This document shows, in pieces, positions 61,201 to 64,000 of a stretch of DNA of 64,000 nt. This DNA comes from Anas platyrhynchos. Lineage: Eukaryota; Chordata; Aves; Anseriformes; Anatidae. The stretch spans positions 139,802,501 through 139,866,500 of the forward strand of contig NC_092588.1 of NCBI RefSeq assembly GCF_047663525.1, given 5' to 3'. The notes below the pieces were generated by a model, which ran no database searches, was not told the DNA's origin, and worked only from the letters and a program-made list of their open reading frames with translations. Each line of letters begins with the position of its first letter. Positions within the stretch are counted from its first letter, which is position 1. The position numbers and the translations under genes are program-made.

Positions 61201-63086
61201 ATAAGAGTCAGGCACATACACCCACTGCAGTCCACACCCCTGCCTTGTCTGTGGATGAACAGTGGGTTTATTTCATTCCTTGCCATGTTAATCCCTGTTG
61301 CAGGTGGGCTCGAGTTCAGCATCTGACTTAAATTACCTGGCTTATTCTCACAGATGTGTTTTGAAAAGGGTAATTGTCTGCATATGTAGTGTCAGCTCTT
61401 TTTCTTGCTCTGTCACAGTTGTTGCCCTTTCAAAATTAAGCCTGGATATATTTTCCCTTTTGAAATTATCTTTGTTACTCTTTCAACCTCAGGCAGGCAG
61501 TTAGCAGGATTAGCTCTGTCCTAAATCAAGTGAAAAGCATGTTGACTGAGTTTGGATGCTCCAACCCCCTACCCTTCATCACCCAATTGAAACTAGAACA
61601 GATCCCTTTTGCAGCTCCAGTAGTGGTCTCTCAGCCCCTTAAAACTATGATAATGATGATGTACATCTCCGTGTGTAATAAGCTTTCATTCCCAGTACTT
61701 GACTCATTTTAAAAGGATGCCATATTATGGAATTATCATTGATAGAACAAAAATAAATTCAGATTATCAATCAGGCCAGTTTATAAATGTAAAATATACA
61801 TTGTCAAAACTCTTAGAAAAATTTACAGTAGTTCAAGATGTACTGACTAGGTGGCAAATCTGGTTTAAGAAGGTCTTGGATTTACCACTTCTCTAATTTA
61901 TTTTTGCTCCTCTGTTGACATTTATCCCATCCTCGCAGACAGACAGCAGTTTGTGGAGGACACGCAGTAGAGAATCTTGCTAAACGTCTGTGATTAAAAA
62001 TAACTCACGGGGAAAAAAATATAATATATATATATGTACACATATATACATGTATATGTATGTATATTTCAAGTTCCTCCCACTTCCTGCTTTTCCAACC
62101 TCAACAAGGCTCATATAAATACCAAAGAACAATTTAATCCCCCTGTTTCATCACCAGGTATATCTTCAATGCACACCTCTTCACTGCTTTCTTGGGTCAT
62201 TCCACTGTGGGCATCCCAGTACGGAGCACATTGTCTTTATTCATACTACAGATGCTTAGGATGCTTGCACATCTATGTCTACAGATATGTCTACAGATAA
62301 CACGAACAGGGCACCTGTTGACATGACAGGCGTTACCTTCCCATAATTTATCATTTCTCTAATTTACATCATTTTCTTGTCTGCACCAAACTCAACCCAT
62401 AATCTCACAACATTAGTGAGAATAGTAGTCTCCTGCTCTCATAGTGGATGGCACTATGAGAAAGAAGAAGACAGAAGACAAAGGAGAACTCTTTATGAAA
62501 AGAGAAAGGTGAAAAGATGTACATGATAGCCTTTCTTAGCAGGTCTAGCATGTACTGCAAGACTGCTGTCATAATACATACAAGCTGGTCATTCTTAGAA
62601 CATTTAAAATAAGGTGATCTTCTATATGACCAGAATTTAAAATAAATAAATAAATCACTTTAGAACACAGTCTACAGGCTTTTCTGGCAGAACCAAACTC
62701 AGTGAAGATATCCCTTTCTTGCACTGAAGACCCATGACTAACCCTGATGTGAAATATATGATTATTGTAGTCATGCTTTCTACACTTTCATTTCTAAATC
62801 TACCATTGCTAAATGCAGCATTTTGATACACGACAGGGAAGATTACTGAACTGACTTTCAACCTTAAAGAGTACTTGTTCATTTTTTCCTACAGATGAAG
62901 CAGGATCTTTTGTGAACATGTAGATTTGATGATACCATAAGTCATATGAGCTGTGGGAGACAATCTGGCACTACTGAAGTATCATCAGGTTATTGCTGGT
63001 CTTAATTATAGACTACAGAAAGTTTAGACCTGATTTGGATCTCAAGACTAATATTCACAGACTGATATGAGCTATCAATAATTCTT
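52216..63086. other. Long transposon-poor, unassigned AT-rich DNA
   Basis: Nearly 11 kb in which I recognise no CR1, LTR or gene. Only short low-complexity tracts occur: (CAAA)n near 57991-58013, T-runs at 58545-58556 and 58997-59012, an A-run at 58640-58660, and (TA)n at 62020-62060. A possible exon with good splice-site consensus is at 52324-52404, and a G-rich block is at 60232-60255. The open frame 56863-57261 - has no family features. Confidence 0.5.
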
Positions 63087-63105
63087 CCCCCCCCCCCCCC
63101 CCCCC
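63087..63105 (+). repeat. Poly(C) homopolymer, 19 bases
   Basis: Nineteen uninterrupted C after attctt and before aaaagg. Long C/G homopolymers are rare in vertebrate DNA; the exact count is prone to sequencing error. Confidence 0.95.
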
Positions 63106-64000
63106 AAAAGGAATTTTATGTTGAGGTTTATTGTAAGTTCCCACAAAAGCTTTTTGAATTCCATATGAGTGGACTTGTCAGAAATCATCAGGCTTATTTA
63201 TTTCTTTCTGTGAAAAAAAAGTTTAGCACAGAAAATAAATGCTTGATATCAGAGGGACACTGAGATGAAAAACATCTGAGATCAGATACCAAATTTTCAA
63301 AAATACAGCTTTTTAAAAAAAAAAATACTTGAAAAGGGGGGCTGACTTTGAGTTGTTCCTTATCAAGGTGATCATATGTTGTTTGTGTGAGGTAGAGTAT
63401 CAATGCAGAATACAAATGCAGTAAGCTTATTTCAAAGTGACGATTACTTTTTTGCACCACTGATAGATGGGATTTCTTGCAACTATCTTTTCAAAAAATG
63501 CAAGAAATAAATAAGAAAACAAACAAAAAAAAAAAAGATAATTGCTTTCATATCAGATTTACATACATTACCTATAAGTATTGTAACTAAATGGCATCAA
63601 AAAATGTAAATTGTGGACAAGAAAACTCTTCTAAGGTCTGAGAAGTGGTGACCACTTTTCCAAGTAGATCAGTTGGAATCAATTTACTTGTTAATTGCTT
63701 TGCTTTTCTCTCCCAAATCCTCAGACTGATTTTTCTATTCCAGAAATTGGAAGTTGGCACAAGTCTGCTTGTAGTAAATGGTGTTAGTCTCTGTTTCCTT
63801 GTTAATCTCAGTTCATGAGTCTGAGAGAAAAATAACATGGTACCTAATGAAGGGCTCTCTGTACAAGAGTTTTCTCCAAATGTGTTTCAAGAATGCATTT
63901 TTACGGAAAAGTTTAGTACCTAAAGTTCTCTTTGTTATTAGCATAATCACAGTTGCCATTTCAGGACTACATATTCAAAAGGAAAATTCCTATTTGAAGA
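63106..64000. other. Unassigned AT-rich DNA at the window edge
   Basis: No gene or repeat recognised; small A-runs at 63312-63325 and 63523-63536 only. Confidence 0.6.

Noticed and set aside
1..64000. tRNA, rRNA and other structured RNA genes
   Set aside because: No cloverleaf with internal A and B boxes and no rRNA-like block was seen by eye; a covariance-model scan could still find small RNAs.

Overview
This window reads as vertebrate nuclear DNA from a bird, probably a neoavian such as a passerine. It is AT-rich and dotted with A/T microsatellites and poly(A) runs, and no recognisable protein-coding gene of the host is present. The identification rests on the repeats. There are many CR1 LINE fragments whose 3' ends carry the CR1 octamer-like tip (seen on the + strand as agaatcatagaat for minus-strand copies). 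There are also two families of long terminal repeats of the kind seen in avian endogenous retroviruses. No rRNA, tRNA, CRISPR array or operon-like gene cluster was found. The window is best described as a gene desert or the inside of a very large intron.

Layout. 1-2559: unassigned sequence holding a remarkable run of four perfect inverted repeats (841-977). 2560-4056: two unrelated solo LTRs side by side, the first with a 5-bp target duplication. 4057-12566: mostly unassigned, with one very old CR1 tip at 6348. 12567-13494: CR1 fragments in both orientations with a MIR-like SINE between them. 17774-18545: a stack of minus-strand CR1 pieces. 19029-19340 and 21439-22105: two more copies of the second LTR family, the latter with a clean internal deletion. 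26060-31565: an unusual LINE-like fragment, two CR1 copies of one subfamily and a 101-bp tandem duplication. 33880-36760: a MIR-like SINE and a degraded non-LTR reverse transcriptase that does not look like CR1. 40255-47497: three CR1 copies, including the best preserved element of the window (44815-47497). 49615-50199: a solo LTR with an exact 5-bp target duplication. 51352-52215: a CR1 scrap and an unexplained GC-rich island. 52216-64000: almost 12 kb in which I recognise no transposon.

No functional system is encoded here. The only long coding-like sequence is the CR1 ORF2 (endonuclease plus reverse transcriptase) at 44931-47495. It is truncated at its 5' end and carries two frameshifts, so it is a recent but dead copy. 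Other open stretches of 60-175 codons fall inside LTRs, CR1 antisense strands or low-complexity DNA, or have no family resemblance. The observations most worth checking are the serial palindromes near 0.9 kb, the R4/Dong-like LINE remnants at 26.1 and 36.2-36.8 kb, the GC-rich island at 51.6-52.2 kb, and the LTR deletion variant at 21.75 kb.
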